From contig CANQCM010000022.1 in the NCBI GenBank assembly GCA_947589625.1, forward strand, positions 1 to 11,002: a DNA stretch of 11,002 bases, written 5' to 3'. The notes below the pieces were generated by a model that saw nothing but the letters and a program-made list of their open reading frames with translations, did not search any database and was not told the origin of the DNA. The position numbers and the translations under genes are program-made. Source of the stretch: an uncultured Alphaproteobacteria bacterium (lineage in GTDB: Bacteria; Pseudomonadota; Alphaproteobacteria; Rs-D84). Shown here one piece after another: positions 1-6,900 of the stretch (position 1 is its first letter; the number at the start of each line of letters is the position of its first letter).

Positions 1-11
1 CATAAACTGAG

Positions 12-43
12 TTAGTGGTTAGTGTTAGTGATTAGTGTTAGTA
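12..43. repeat. Tandem TTAGTG tract
   Basis: TTAGTG occurs at 12-17, 19-24, 25-30 and 32-37, followed by an imperfect unit at 38-43, so the period alternates between 6 and 7 bases. The complement (CACTAA) recurs at 161-192 and again near 1026. Bases 13-35 are exactly complementary to 161-183, giving a 23-bp inverted repeat around a 125-bp core that holds three hairpins. The tract looks like the end of a small non-autonomous repeat element. No transposase is present. Confidence 0.7.
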
Positions 44-72
44 AAAGGTGTTTGCAACAGCAAACACCTTTT
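43..72. repeat. Perfect 13-bp hairpin
   Basis: Bases 43-55 are exactly complementary to 60-72 with loop AACA. The A-rich 5' arm and T-rich 3' arm make it resemble a bidirectional intrinsic terminator, so it could end transcription from a gene to the left of the window as well as being part of the repeat element. Confidence 0.6.
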
Positions 73-73
73 G

Positions 74-100
74 TCATTCTCGGGCTTGACCCGAGAATCC
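74..100. repeat. Short palindromic intergenic repeat (CTCGGGCTTGACCCGAG type)
   Basis: Bases 76-84 pair perfectly with 90-98 (9-bp stem, loop CTTGA). The form GTCATTC..GGCTTGACC..GAATCC resembles palindromic repeats dispersed between genes in many alphaproteobacteria, which supports the taxonomic guess. Only one copy is seen here, so repetition in this genome is assumed. Confidence 0.55.
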
Positions 101-125
101 AGTTTTTATAAATGCTGTGAACGAA

Positions 126-183
126 GTGAACGCAACCACGTGGGGCATATGCCCCACGACCTAATCACTAACACTAACCACTA
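126..183 (+). repeat. 58-bp palindromic repeat, copy A
   Basis: A perfect 20-base palindrome (139-158, stem CGTGGGGC with ATAT at its centre) is followed by the 14-base string TAATCACTAACACT and then CCACTA. It aligns without gaps to 986-1043, about 47 of 58 bases matching by eye. The U-A pair at 141/156 is replaced by C-G at the equivalent positions of copy B, a compensated change that supports folding as DNA or RNA. Its right end is also the right arm of the 23-bp inverted repeat. Confidence 0.65.
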
Positions 184-197
184 CCCACTAATCGTCC

Positions 198-226
198 TTT
201 ACATCAAAAACAATTTCGCTTATAAT
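198..226 (+). promoter_or_regulatory. Sigma70-like promoter for leader and Cys-rich gene
   Basis: A TTTACA -35 box at 198-203 is separated by 17 bases from a consensus TATAAT -10 box at 221-226, which predicts a start near 232-234. Nothing else in the first 474 bases looks this good. The transcript would have a leader of about 240 bases before the gene at 475. Confidence 0.55.
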
Positions 227-298
227 AACCCTTGTCAGTGGCGGTTGCCATTGATGGGGTCTAACAGCCCTTTCTAACGCGTCGGAATATAAACTTAT

Positions 299-385
299 AT
301 GGGCGCAATGCGCCTATTTTTATTATTACGACGAATAAAAACTCCTGCACTTTGTGTCAGGAGGGCTTGCGAATATATTGAATAA
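299..385 (+). CDS. Possible 28-codon upstream ORF (leader peptide)
   Basis: ATG at 299 (or the in-frame ATG at 308) opens a frame reading MGAMRLFLLLRR, then IKTPALCVRRACEYIE, ending in TAA at 383-385. It contains two tandem Arg codon pairs of normally rare types (CGA CGA at 329-334; AGG AGG at 359-364) and two Cys codons (TGT 353-355, TGC 368-370). These lie inside sequence that can form competing hairpins, upstream of a terminator and a Cys-rich gene. That resembles a regulatory leader peptide. Against it, there is no clear Shine-Dalgarno sequence before either ATG, and a frame this short can arise by chance. Confidence 0.25.
   Translation: MGAMRLFLLLRRIKTPALCVRRACEYIE
302..320 (+). other. 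GC-rich hairpin with T tract in leader
   Basis: GGCGC at 302-306 pairs with GCGCC at 310-314 around loop AAT, and the run after it is ATTTTTATT. This is terminator-like but the stem is short. With the promoter at 198-226 it could define a small RNA of about 85 bases, or act as an early pause site in the leader. It overlaps the start of the possible upstream ORF. Confidence 0.3.
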
Positions 386-422
386 GCAGCACAATTCGTT
401 AGATTGTTGTTAGCCTCCTGAC
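342..422 (+). promoter_or_regulatory. Leader with mutually exclusive stems
   Basis: CTCCTGCAC (342-350) can pair with GTG-T-CAGGAG (354-363). The overlapping GTCAGGAGG (356-364) pairs perfectly with CCTCCTGAC (414-422) across a 49-base loop. The two helices share bases 356-363 and cannot coexist. CTCCTG within 415-420 is also complementary to CAGGAG (460-465), the ribosome binding site of the downstream gene, so a third pairing could hide translation initiation. The pairings are read from sequence; any switching is inference. Confidence 0.4.
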
Positions 423-448
423 CACCAAATTTTTTGGTGGTTTTGTTT
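421..448 (+). terminator. Intrinsic terminator / attenuator before Cys-rich gene
   Basis: ACCACCAAA (421-429) pairs perfectly with TTTGGTGGT (433-441), loop TTT, followed by TTTGTTT. It abuts the 414-422 arm of the upstream helix, sharing two bases. I see no promoter between it and the start codon at 475, so transcripts for that gene probably have to read through it, which suggests attenuation. Alternatively it ends a separate small RNA. Confidence 0.55.
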
Positions 449-460
449 ATCAATAAACAC

Positions 461-465
461 AGGAG
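461..465 (+). promoter_or_regulatory. Shine-Dalgarno AGGAG
   Basis: AGGAG lies nine bases before the ATG at 475 and fixes that start. It has possible complementary partners in the leader at 342-347 and 415-420. Confidence 0.7.
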
Positions 466-474
466 AAAAACAAT

Positions 475-963
475 ATGAAAATAAATTTTTTTATAATTGG
501 TGCCAGCGCACTGATGCTGTATGCGCAATCTGCACCTGCGTTAACTACTATTGACCCAACAGACTGCGAGGCATGTGGTACTGATACTGGTACTTGTACA
601 AAATACGGGGCAAATTGTTGTGATCCATGTAAGTGTAAGTTTTGCGTAAATGGGTGTAAAAAATATCAAGATGGGGAATCGAGTTGTTGTATCGAGTGCA
701 GTTCGTCTGGTGGTTTAACACCAGGGCCGTCACTGGGGTGTAATTCCACAAGTTGTAACACAGGAGAATATTATAACCCCAGTTCAGACGGCAGCACCTG
801 TTGTACCAGTTGCCCAAATAGTGGCACCTCTAAATGCAGCAATACGCCCTGTCACCCAGCCATTACAGATTGTTATATACCGTCTGGTACGGATTTTTCT
901 GATAATACAGGCTCTGGCAAATACACCGACGATTGTCATTATGTGCAATTTAGCAAGTTTTAG
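475..963 (+). CDS. Small exported protein of extreme cysteine content
   Basis: Family not recognised. The 162-aa product has a clear signal peptide (hydrophobic residues 4-17, likely cleavage after Ala-Pro-Ala at 20-22). There are 21 cysteines between residues 31 and 154, about 15% of the mature chain, including three Cys-Cys pairs (48-49, 71-72, 109-110) and a dense cluster at 48-61 (CCDPCKCKFCVNGC). No transmembrane segment follows the signal peptide. Charged residues are few and Ser, Thr, Gly and Asn are common. The number of Cys is odd. It is probably a disulfide-knotted periplasmic or secreted protein; metal binding of metallothionein type is possible because of the C-x-C and C-x2-C spacings. 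The start is supported by AGGAG at 461-465. It lies alone between two copies of a palindromic repeat and behind a structured leader. No disulfide-forming enzyme is in the window. Confidence 0.8.
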   Translation: MKINFFIIGASALMLYAQSAPALTTIDPTDCEACGTDTGTCTKYGANCCDPCKCKFCVNGCKKYQDGESSCCIECSSSGGLTPGPSLGCNSTSCNTGEYYNPSSDGSTCCTSCPNSGTSKCSNTPCHPAITDCYIPSGTDFSDNTGSGKYTDDCHYVQFSKF

Positions 964-972
964 TATTAATAG

Positions 973-995
973 TTGTATTCGCACAGCGAACACAA
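973..995 (+). other. Hairpin just downstream of Cys-rich gene
   Basis: TTCGC (978-982) pairs with GCGAA (986-990) around ACA, extended by TTGT (973-976) with ACAA (992-995) across one A-C mismatch. It begins 10 bases after the stop codon and has no T tract, so it may protect the mRNA end rather than terminate transcription. Confidence 0.4.
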
Positions 996-1043
996 CAACG
1001 CGGGGCTTTTGCCCCGCGCCTTAATCACTAACACTCGCCACTA
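986..1043 (+). repeat. 58-bp palindromic repeat, copy B
   Basis: Same orientation and length as the copy at 126-183. The stem CGCGGGGC/GCCCCGCG (999-1006/1011-1018) has a TTTT loop, followed by TAATCACTAACACT and CCACTA. Its last three bases supply the TAG stop codon of the minus-strand gene ending at 1041, so insertion here may have changed the end of that protein. The hairpin could also slow transcription arriving from either side. Confidence 0.65.
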
Positions 1044-2447
1044 TTTGAAAAATCTGTTATAGACTTTTTCGTTTACTTTGACTGGATAGGTACGTTTCAA
1101 GAACGAATTATAATCGTCTAAAGTATATGCCGATGATGCCTTGATTAATTCTGAACGCAACGCATCAAGACGTTTTTTATCTGTTGTTGGCATTTTTTCA
1201 GATTTTACACGCAACACATAAAACGCGTTATTTGTTGGCACAATCAAATTTGTGTTAATTGGCGAATTAAATGCTGCCGCCAGAACATCTATTGGCGCGC
1301 CGTTTGCCCGTGTCACTGTTGCAGATTTGCCATTAAATTTATTATTCTGATTCAAATCAACCAGAATTTCATTTGCGCGAACATATGCTTGCTTTTTCTG
1401 TTCGGCACGTTTCCAATCGGCAATCAGATTATTTTTAACAGACGCATATTCTGCATTATGTTCAGGTGCAACCGCATCAAGACGAATAATTACAAAGCCT
1501 TGTTTGGTTTCCAAAATCTCGGATTCTGTGCCTTCGTCCATCGCAAAGATTTTTGCAATCATTGCGTCTGTCAAAACAGAATCTGAAATTTTTTCGCCCT
1601 TGGCAAATGGTTTCAGTGCGACAAATTTTGCGTCGTGCTTTTTCGCCGCCACACTTAACGCATCGCCAGAAATAATGTCGTCTTCAACCCGTTGCGCCAA
1701 AGTATAACCCGCGTCATAAGTATCAGGCGTATCCATTTTCGCAGGCACTAAAACATAAGACGCTGTGCGCTGTTCTGGGACAACTTGTGGATTTTGCGCA
1801 TAATATTCGCGCAACTGGTCGTCCGTTGGCGTGCCAACCTTGTAATCAGAAAAATTAACCGTGGCATATTCAATATCACGCGTTGCATAACGGGCATTAT
1901 ATGCCGCCAGAACCGCAAATTTCGGCACCGCTATCGGCATTACCATTGACCCCAAAACCATTTGACGCAATACCTGACCACGCAAGACATCGGCAAAGTC
2001 AGCCTCGCTATACCCAGAATTACGCAACACATCTGAAAACAAATATGTTGAAAAACGACCGTTTAATTGAAATTCTGGAAATTCACGAATTTCGCGCGCG
2101 ATGCGCCCGTCTGTTACGACAAAGCCTAAATCATCTGCACGATTTTGCGCCATTTGTTGCGATGCGATTGTACCCAGAACAGACGCGTTCAACGCCGCAG
2201 TCAGCGCAGGGTCAGCATATGTCGCCCGTTGTTGTTCGCGTGTCATTGCCGCCAATTCGCGCGATTTTTCCATGTTAAATTGTTGCATGGACACCTTGTG
2301 CCCACCAACGCGCATCAGTGTATTATCGCCCATAGTGCCACTGAAAATCCATTCCGCAACACCCCAACCGATGAACGAAAAAGCCAATATTGAAATCAAA
2401 ATTTTAGCGACAGGTTTTTCTGCCGCGTTGCGTAAATATTCTAGCAT
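1041..2447 (-). CDS. ppiD: PpiD/SurA-like periplasmic folding chaperone
   Basis: The N-terminus has the PpiD layout: a short basic amphipathic stretch (MLEYLRNAAEKPVAK), one membrane anchor (about 14-34, LISILAFSFIGWGVAEWIF) and a SurA-N-like helical chaperone domain (about 40-170). A parvulin-like region spans about 225-325, ending in the family-like ETKQGFVIIRLDAVAPE (313-329). The first parvulin strand reads ASYVLV (229-234) where active enzymes have a catalytic His (ASHILV type), so isomerase activity is doubtful; known PpiD proteins act mainly as chaperones at the Sec exit. At 468 aa it is well below the roughly 620 aa of enterobacterial PpiD. The start is supported by AGGGGAT about five bases upstream on the minus strand. 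It is divergent from tpiA across 67 bases and probably helps fold the many exported Cys-rich and barrel proteins encoded nearby, which is inference. Confidence 0.8.
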   Translation of the reverse strand: MLEYLRNAAEKPVAKILISILAFSFIGWGVAEWIFSGTMGDNTLMRVGGHKVSMQQFNMEKSRELAAMTREQQRATYADPALTAALNASVLGTIASQQMAQNRADDLGFVVTDGRIAREIREFPEFQLNGRFSTYLFSDVLRNSGYSEADFADVLRGQVLRQMVLGSMVMPIAVPKFAVLAAYNARYATRDIEYATVNFSDYKVGTPTDDQLREYYAQNPQVVPEQRTASYVLVPAKMDTPDTYDAGYTLAQRVEDDIISGDALSVAAKKHDAKFVALKPFAKGEKISDSVLTDAMIAKIFAMDEGTESEILETKQGFVIIRLDAVAPEHNAEYASVKNNLIADWKRAEQKKQAYVRANEILVDLNQNNKFNGKSATVTRANGAPIDVLAAAFNSPINTNLIVPTNNAFYVLRVKSEKMPTTDKKRLDALRSELIKASSAYTLDDYNSFLKRTYPVKVNEKVYNRFFK

Positions 2448-2465
2448 TTAATCCCCTTTTGCGAT

Positions 2466-2495
2466 AAGATAGCAAAATAGAACCAATAAAATCAA
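2466..2495 (-). promoter_or_regulatory. Possible promoter for ppiD-like gene
   Basis: On the minus strand, TTGATT (2490-2495) is followed after 18 bases by TATCTT (2466-2471). This would give a very short leader holding the AGGGGAT binding site (2452-2457). The divergent tpiA promoter must share this 67-base gap, but I cannot pick a convincing one for it. Confidence 0.3.
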
Positions 2496-2514
2496 CGAAA
2501 AAAAGGGGAAAATT

Positions 2515-3219
2515 ATGAAAATTATCGCTGGAAATTGGAAAATGAATGGTTCGCGCAGTGGGCTGGACGAAATGATTTCTGCGCTGGACAATGTTGAAAC
2601 ACAAAACACGGTTATTTTGTGCGTGCCGTTTACAATGGTGCGCGGCGGTACATCGCGCGTTGCAGTGGGCGCCCAAGACATCAGCACCCATGACAAAGGC
2701 GCATATACAGGCGAAGTATCTGGTCAAATGCTCTCAGACGCAGGCGCGAAATATGTAATTGTCGGGCACAGTGAACGCCGCGCATATCACAACGAAACAA
2801 ATGCGATTGTCGCTGAAAAAGCCACCGCGGCATTGGCGAACGGTCTGACACCTATTATTTGCGTGGGCGAAACCATGGACGAAAAGCAAGCCGGCAAAAC
2901 AATGGAAATCATTGAATCTGGGGTGCGTGAATCTGTGCCACAAAATGTATCTGGAAAAATAATCGTGGCATACGAACCGCGTTGGGCAATTGGTGCAGGT
3001 CTGACCCCGACCGACCAAGAAATCGCCGCCGCGCACACATTGATTGCAAAAACACTGGAATCAATGGGATTGGCAGGCACACCTGTATTATACGGCGCAT
3101 CGGTCAAGGGTTCTAATGCTGCCCAAATTATGAGCATTGAACATGTTGACGGCGTTTTAGTTGGTGGTGCGTCCTTGAAATCTGACGATTTCATACCTAT
3201 AATAACCAGTGTAAAATAA
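2515..3219 (+). CDS. tpiA: Triosephosphate isomerase
   Basis: Interconverts dihydroxyacetone phosphate and glyceraldehyde 3-phosphate in glycolysis and gluconeogenesis; a cytoplasmic TIM-barrel dimer. All hallmark elements are present: Asn7 and Lys9 in GNWKMNG, the electrophile His85 in IVGHSERR, the catalytic base Glu154 in AYEPRWAIGAG with flexible loop 6, and the phosphate-binding loops YGASVKG (193-199) and DGVLVGGASL (212-221). The first phosphate loop has Ala where Gly-Gly-Ser is usual. The chain is 234 aa, slightly shorter than the usual 250 or so. The start is supported by AGGGGAA (2504-2510) five bases before ATG. Divergent from a PpiD-like gene, an arrangement I recall from other alphaproteobacteria; grpE follows after a terminator. 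Confidence 0.96.
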   Translation: MKIIAGNWKMNGSRSGLDEMISALDNVETQNTVILCVPFTMVRGGTSRVAVGAQDISTHDKGAYTGEVSGQMLSDAGAKYVIVGHSERRAYHNETNAIVAEKATAALANGLTPIICVGETMDEKQAGKTMEIIESGVRESVPQNVSGKIIVAYEPRWAIGAGLTPTDQEIAAAHTLIAKTLESMGLAGTPVLYGASVKGSNAAQIMSIEHVDGVLVGGASLKSDDFIPIITSVK

Positions 3220-3230
3220 ATGTATAGTTA

Positions 3231-3262
3231 AAAACGGGGGTGTATCCGCCGCCCCCTTTTTT
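3231..3262 (+). terminator. Intrinsic terminator after tpiA
   Basis: GGGGG (3236-3240) pairs with CCCCC (3252-3256), flanked by AAAA on the left and TTTTTT on the right, starting 12 bases after the tpiA stop. The 11-base loop is long. It separates tpiA from grpE, implying that grpE is read through or has its own start. Confidence 0.6.
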
Positions 3263-3280
3263 ATTAAAGGCAGGTTATAT

Positions 3281-3892
3281 ATGGAAAATAAAGATGTAAA
3301 AATAGATACTGTGTCTATAAACGATTCGGAAAAATGCGAACCCAAAAACAGCGCAGACGCCACCTGCGCTGAAATTGCCGCAGACGAAATTGTTCAAGAA
3401 AATACAGATGTCGCAATGGATACGGCAAAATCTGATCCTGACGCATGCGCCGCACAAATAGAATCGCTGATTGCCGAAGCGCGCGAATTAAACGATAAAT
3501 ATTTGCGCATGGCAGCAGAACTGGAAAACACACGTCGCCGCGCCGCGATTGATTCTGAATCACGCGCACGCACACGCGCAATGTCAGTGGCTGAAAAATT
3601 TTTGCCTGTGATGGACGCGATTATCGCCGCCCAAAAACACGCGCCGGACGATGCCGGCATCATTGCAATGGCACGAGCAATGGACGCAGCATTTGCTGAA
3701 ATCGGTATCACAAAAATTGAATCTGTGGGTGTGGTGCTAAACCCACAATTTCACAATGCCATTTCTGTAATTGACGCGCCAGATGATGGCAATCCGCGCC
3801 CTGCCCCAAATACTATATTGGAAGAAATGCAGGCTGGATACATGTTTGGCGATAATGTATTACGACCTGCGATGGTTGTTGTATGCAAATAA
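3281..3892 (+). CDS. grpE: GrpE, nucleotide exchange factor for DnaK
   Basis: Releases ADP from the Hsp70 chaperone DnaK in the cytoplasm and serves as a thermosensor in many bacteria. The 203-aa chain has the standard layout: a disordered acidic N-terminus (1-55), a long dimerising helix (about 56-120, with LNDKYLRMAAELENTRRR), a four-helix-bundle region, and the C-terminal beta domain (about 143-203) with FHNAISVID and the signature ILEEMQAGYMFGDNVLRPAMVVV split over 179-201. Three Cys in the tail region (19, 29, 56) are unusual but probably not important. Translation probably uses AAAGG (3266-3270), ten bases before ATG. No dnaK, dnaJ or hrcA is in the window, so it sits apart from the usual heat-shock cluster. 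Its stop codon overlaps the terminator stem. Confidence 0.96.
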   Translation: MENKDVKIDTVSINDSEKCEPKNSADATCAEIAADEIVQENTDVAMDTAKSDPDACAAQIESLIAEARELNDKYLRMAAELENTRRRAAIDSESRARTRAMSVAEKFLPVMDAIIAAQKHAPDDAGIIAMARAMDAAFAEIGITKIESVGVVLNPQFHNAISVIDAPDDGNPRPAPNTILEEMQAGYMFGDNVLRPAMVVVCK

Positions 3893-3916
3893 AAAATGCC
3901 CATTTGGGCATTTTTT
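3891..3916. terminator. Bidirectional terminator shared by convergent genes
   Basis: A perfect 26-base palindrome: AAAAAATGCCCA pairs with TGGGCATTTTTT around TT. The left arm contains the last two bases of the grpE TAA and the right arm contains the first two bases of the complement of the autotransporter stop. Each direction gets a hairpin followed by T's, so one element ends both convergent genes. Confidence 0.85.
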
Positions 3917-6900
3917 ATATTCCAATGCGGTGTGACAATTTCATCATAAATATTGATTCATTGCCAAATTCATTTGTGTTATTTGGATTGACCCGATAAA
4001 TGAACCCGATTGCGCCGTCTGTGAATTCGCCCAGTTTATGGCGATATGTTCCTGTAAATCGCAATTCACGCGCCACAGGTGTCAGCCCCAATTGCGCAAC
4101 ACGCGCATCACGCACCACCAAATCATATTTACCAGACGAAACTTCAACCACATCATAATCTGCATACGCGTATTTCATTGCGCCTGATGTAATCGCCAAT
4201 GGCATTGCGGCGGTAAAACCAAACGCACCAACATCAACACCCAACGCAAACGCATTTGATTCAATTGGTGTTAATCCCATAATGAATTGCCCAGACGCGT
4301 CTGATGTCGTGCGTGCAAAAGTTGACCGCATGCGCAGATTTACATTTTCTATCGGTGCCCAGCGCAATTCAGAATCAACATACACTGTATTGCCATTACC
4401 TAAATCCAACAGACCGCCAGTCATTGCCCCCAACAGAGTATTTGTTTCACGCGCATTACCAACCGCCGCTGAAAATCCAAATTTGCCGTTATCCCACGCA
4501 ACATAAGATTGCGCACCGTACATATTTCCCAATCGCATTGGTTCAAATTGCGCCACGATTGTTGGGTCATTTTCCAGCAAAGATTCATCAGTTATCGCGC
4601 CTGAAAACATACGCGCACCGAACGCAAACCGTCCCATGCGATATTCAGAATCAGATGTGATTGCATTTGACGCCAACCCCAGAATTGGGTTAGACATCGC
4701 GTTAAATCTGGATTCGCCGTCTGTTAAATAATGCTGATAACCTGCATTAAAATTCCAGTTGCCATACGCATAATCAATTTGCATAGAATCCAGCCCACCT
4801 AAATTGTCTGCATAAGGTTTTGCCGACATTGCCATTGAAAAACCAATATCACCAATCATCATGCGATTTGGTGTCGCCACACGCGTGCGCAATTCGCCCA
4901 ATACATCACCCATATACAGACCGCGCCGCGATTGCGTACCCAATTTAAATTCATTTTCCCACACACGCGGCAGTCGCAATTCACCGTCAACACTTTCCAG
5001 TATATCATAATATGGCGCACTGATTGACCCACCCCTTGGATTAAACACCGCCGATGTACGAAAAACAGTATTTGCCGCCGCGCGCCAATACGCATTACCC
5101 GACCCAGACACTATATCGGTACCATTATAAAAATAAACAGATGTTCCAGGTGTTGTTGCGCGTTCCAGATTTATTAACCCATAACCAAAGACACTTTGGA
5201 ATACTTCCAGGTAATCCGCATCGCCATTTTGCCAACGCGCCTCGTCTTCATTTGGCATTTGAAATAAATTTTTCAGATAAGCTTCCAAAGCATCTACCGA
5301 AGAAAACGCATTGCCATCAGTATTAGTTGCCAAAAACGGCCCATCTGCAGTCAATGCCAATAAAATGAACAATCTAGTATTATCGAAATTAGGAAATGCA
5401 GATTTCATAACACCAACCGCCCCAGCCGCCGATGCCATTGCTATTTCATCAGTAAAGCCTGTGGCGGCAAAGCACCATGGGTCAATACCGTTCAATCCCA
5501 TACCTGCGACACCGCATTTACGGGCGCGATAATATTTTATATCATCTGTTCCTTTCACGCCCCATTGTGCCAAAACATATTTAGAAGCAGATTCGGGGGT
5601 AAATCCTGAAACACTTGTTGCGTTTGATGTACCTACGCCACTTAAGCCGACCGCCACAATCGACATAAACAAATGTTCCAGATTATCAAAAACCAACGGC
5701 GCCGCGTTTTCAAATGTTGCGTCCAGTGCCGCGCCACCCCAATGTTCGCCCAACGGGTTTGTACAATTTTCACCCGCGGCATTACAAGTATCGGTCAAAG
5801 AAGCACCCGTTGAAAATAATACCAATTGATGATTTTGTGACCCCAAGCTATTAAAAAATTTAGTTGCATCAGACGAAACATTGTTATTATTTTCACTGGG
5901 TGTTAAATCATAATAAGCATCAACATATTTTGCAAACGCGCTTTTTCTGTTGTCATCAGATGAATCAGATTTTACCGACAAAATATCATTAATTGTCGCA
6001 GCATTTGTTGCATGCAACGGTTCAATAACATATATATTCGCCAGAACATCTGGTTTTGATTTTGCACCAGTACTGCCGTTTGTTGAATCATTCAACGACA
6101 ATGCACTACTTAACGCTTTATAGTTTTGGTAATCTATTACCTGCCCCTTCATAGTTTGCGTTAATTTTTTTTCGCCATTATTGGTCATTGTAAACGCCAT
6201 ATCTATTTTACCATCGCCGTCTGTATCCATATATAAATTCTGCCCAATCACATAACCGACATAAGTGCCAGCGCCATCTTTCTGTGCCGTAAAAACACCA
6301 TTTTGATTAACATCTTTGATGGTGTATGTGTCGCCATCATTTATAGTAATTGTATCGTTTTCGGCGAATGATTCTCCGGTCATATTATAACTACCGCTTT
6401 TTTTTTCGCCATCGTCGCCAACTGCAACTAACCCCCAACCGCCACCTGTGCGATAGATTGTCATTTGACCATTTGGCATAAAGCCTGCATAGTCAGCTTT
6501 GGTCGTGCCAGAATTATTTCCGCCAACAATTTTACCCAACAAATCGTCAAAGTCTGTTGCCATTGGGTTTTGATTTGCCGACCCCATACCTGATAAATCA
6601 AATTGGCTAATCTGACTTGAATCCTCGGCACCGGTGCAATCTGAAATGCCATTACTGCCATTACATGTAATTTTGTTATTGTAATATTTACTGAAAATCA
6701 TTTCCTTTGAAGCTTGGTTTAACGATTGCCCATTTTGGGTCGTATACAATCCTATTTTATCTTTTAATGATGTATCAGTCGCGGCGGAATTTACCCCATT
6801 TTCAGTTACCAACACAACATTTACGGGCAAACCACCACCCACCTGATCATTATTTAATTTATAATCAGATAAATTAAACGGTGTGCCATCTGATTGACGC

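Noticed and set aside
12..43. CRISPR array
   Set aside because: The units are 6-7 bases and contiguous, without spacers, and there are no cas genes.
35..277. 80-codon plus-strand frame through the repeats
   Set aside because: It runs across three hairpins and the inverted repeat, has no ribosome binding site and reads as low-complexity repeat translation. Its last codons (ATG at 254) could be a 7-codon leader peptide, but nothing supports that.
227..320. Known small RNA (4.5S, 6S or a named riboswitch)
   Set aside because: A promoter and a terminator-like hairpin bound it, but the signature bases of the signal-recognition RNA or of riboswitches I know are absent.
356..426. tRNA-like element: 9-bp closing stem GTCAGGAGG/CCTCCTGAC followed by CACCA
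   Set aside because: The possible T-arm loop reads TCGTTAG rather than TTCRANN, six extra bases separate it from the acceptor arm, and no anticodon arm can be drawn. CACCA is explained by the terminator stem.
295..528. 77-codon minus-strand frame over the leader and the start of the Cys-rich gene
   Set aside because: Antisense to a convincing signal peptide and leader; no ribosome binding site; no recognisable protein.
1883..2278. 131-codon plus-strand frame inside the ppiD-like gene
   Set aside because: Antisense to a well-supported chaperone domain; no ribosome binding site or recognisable motif.
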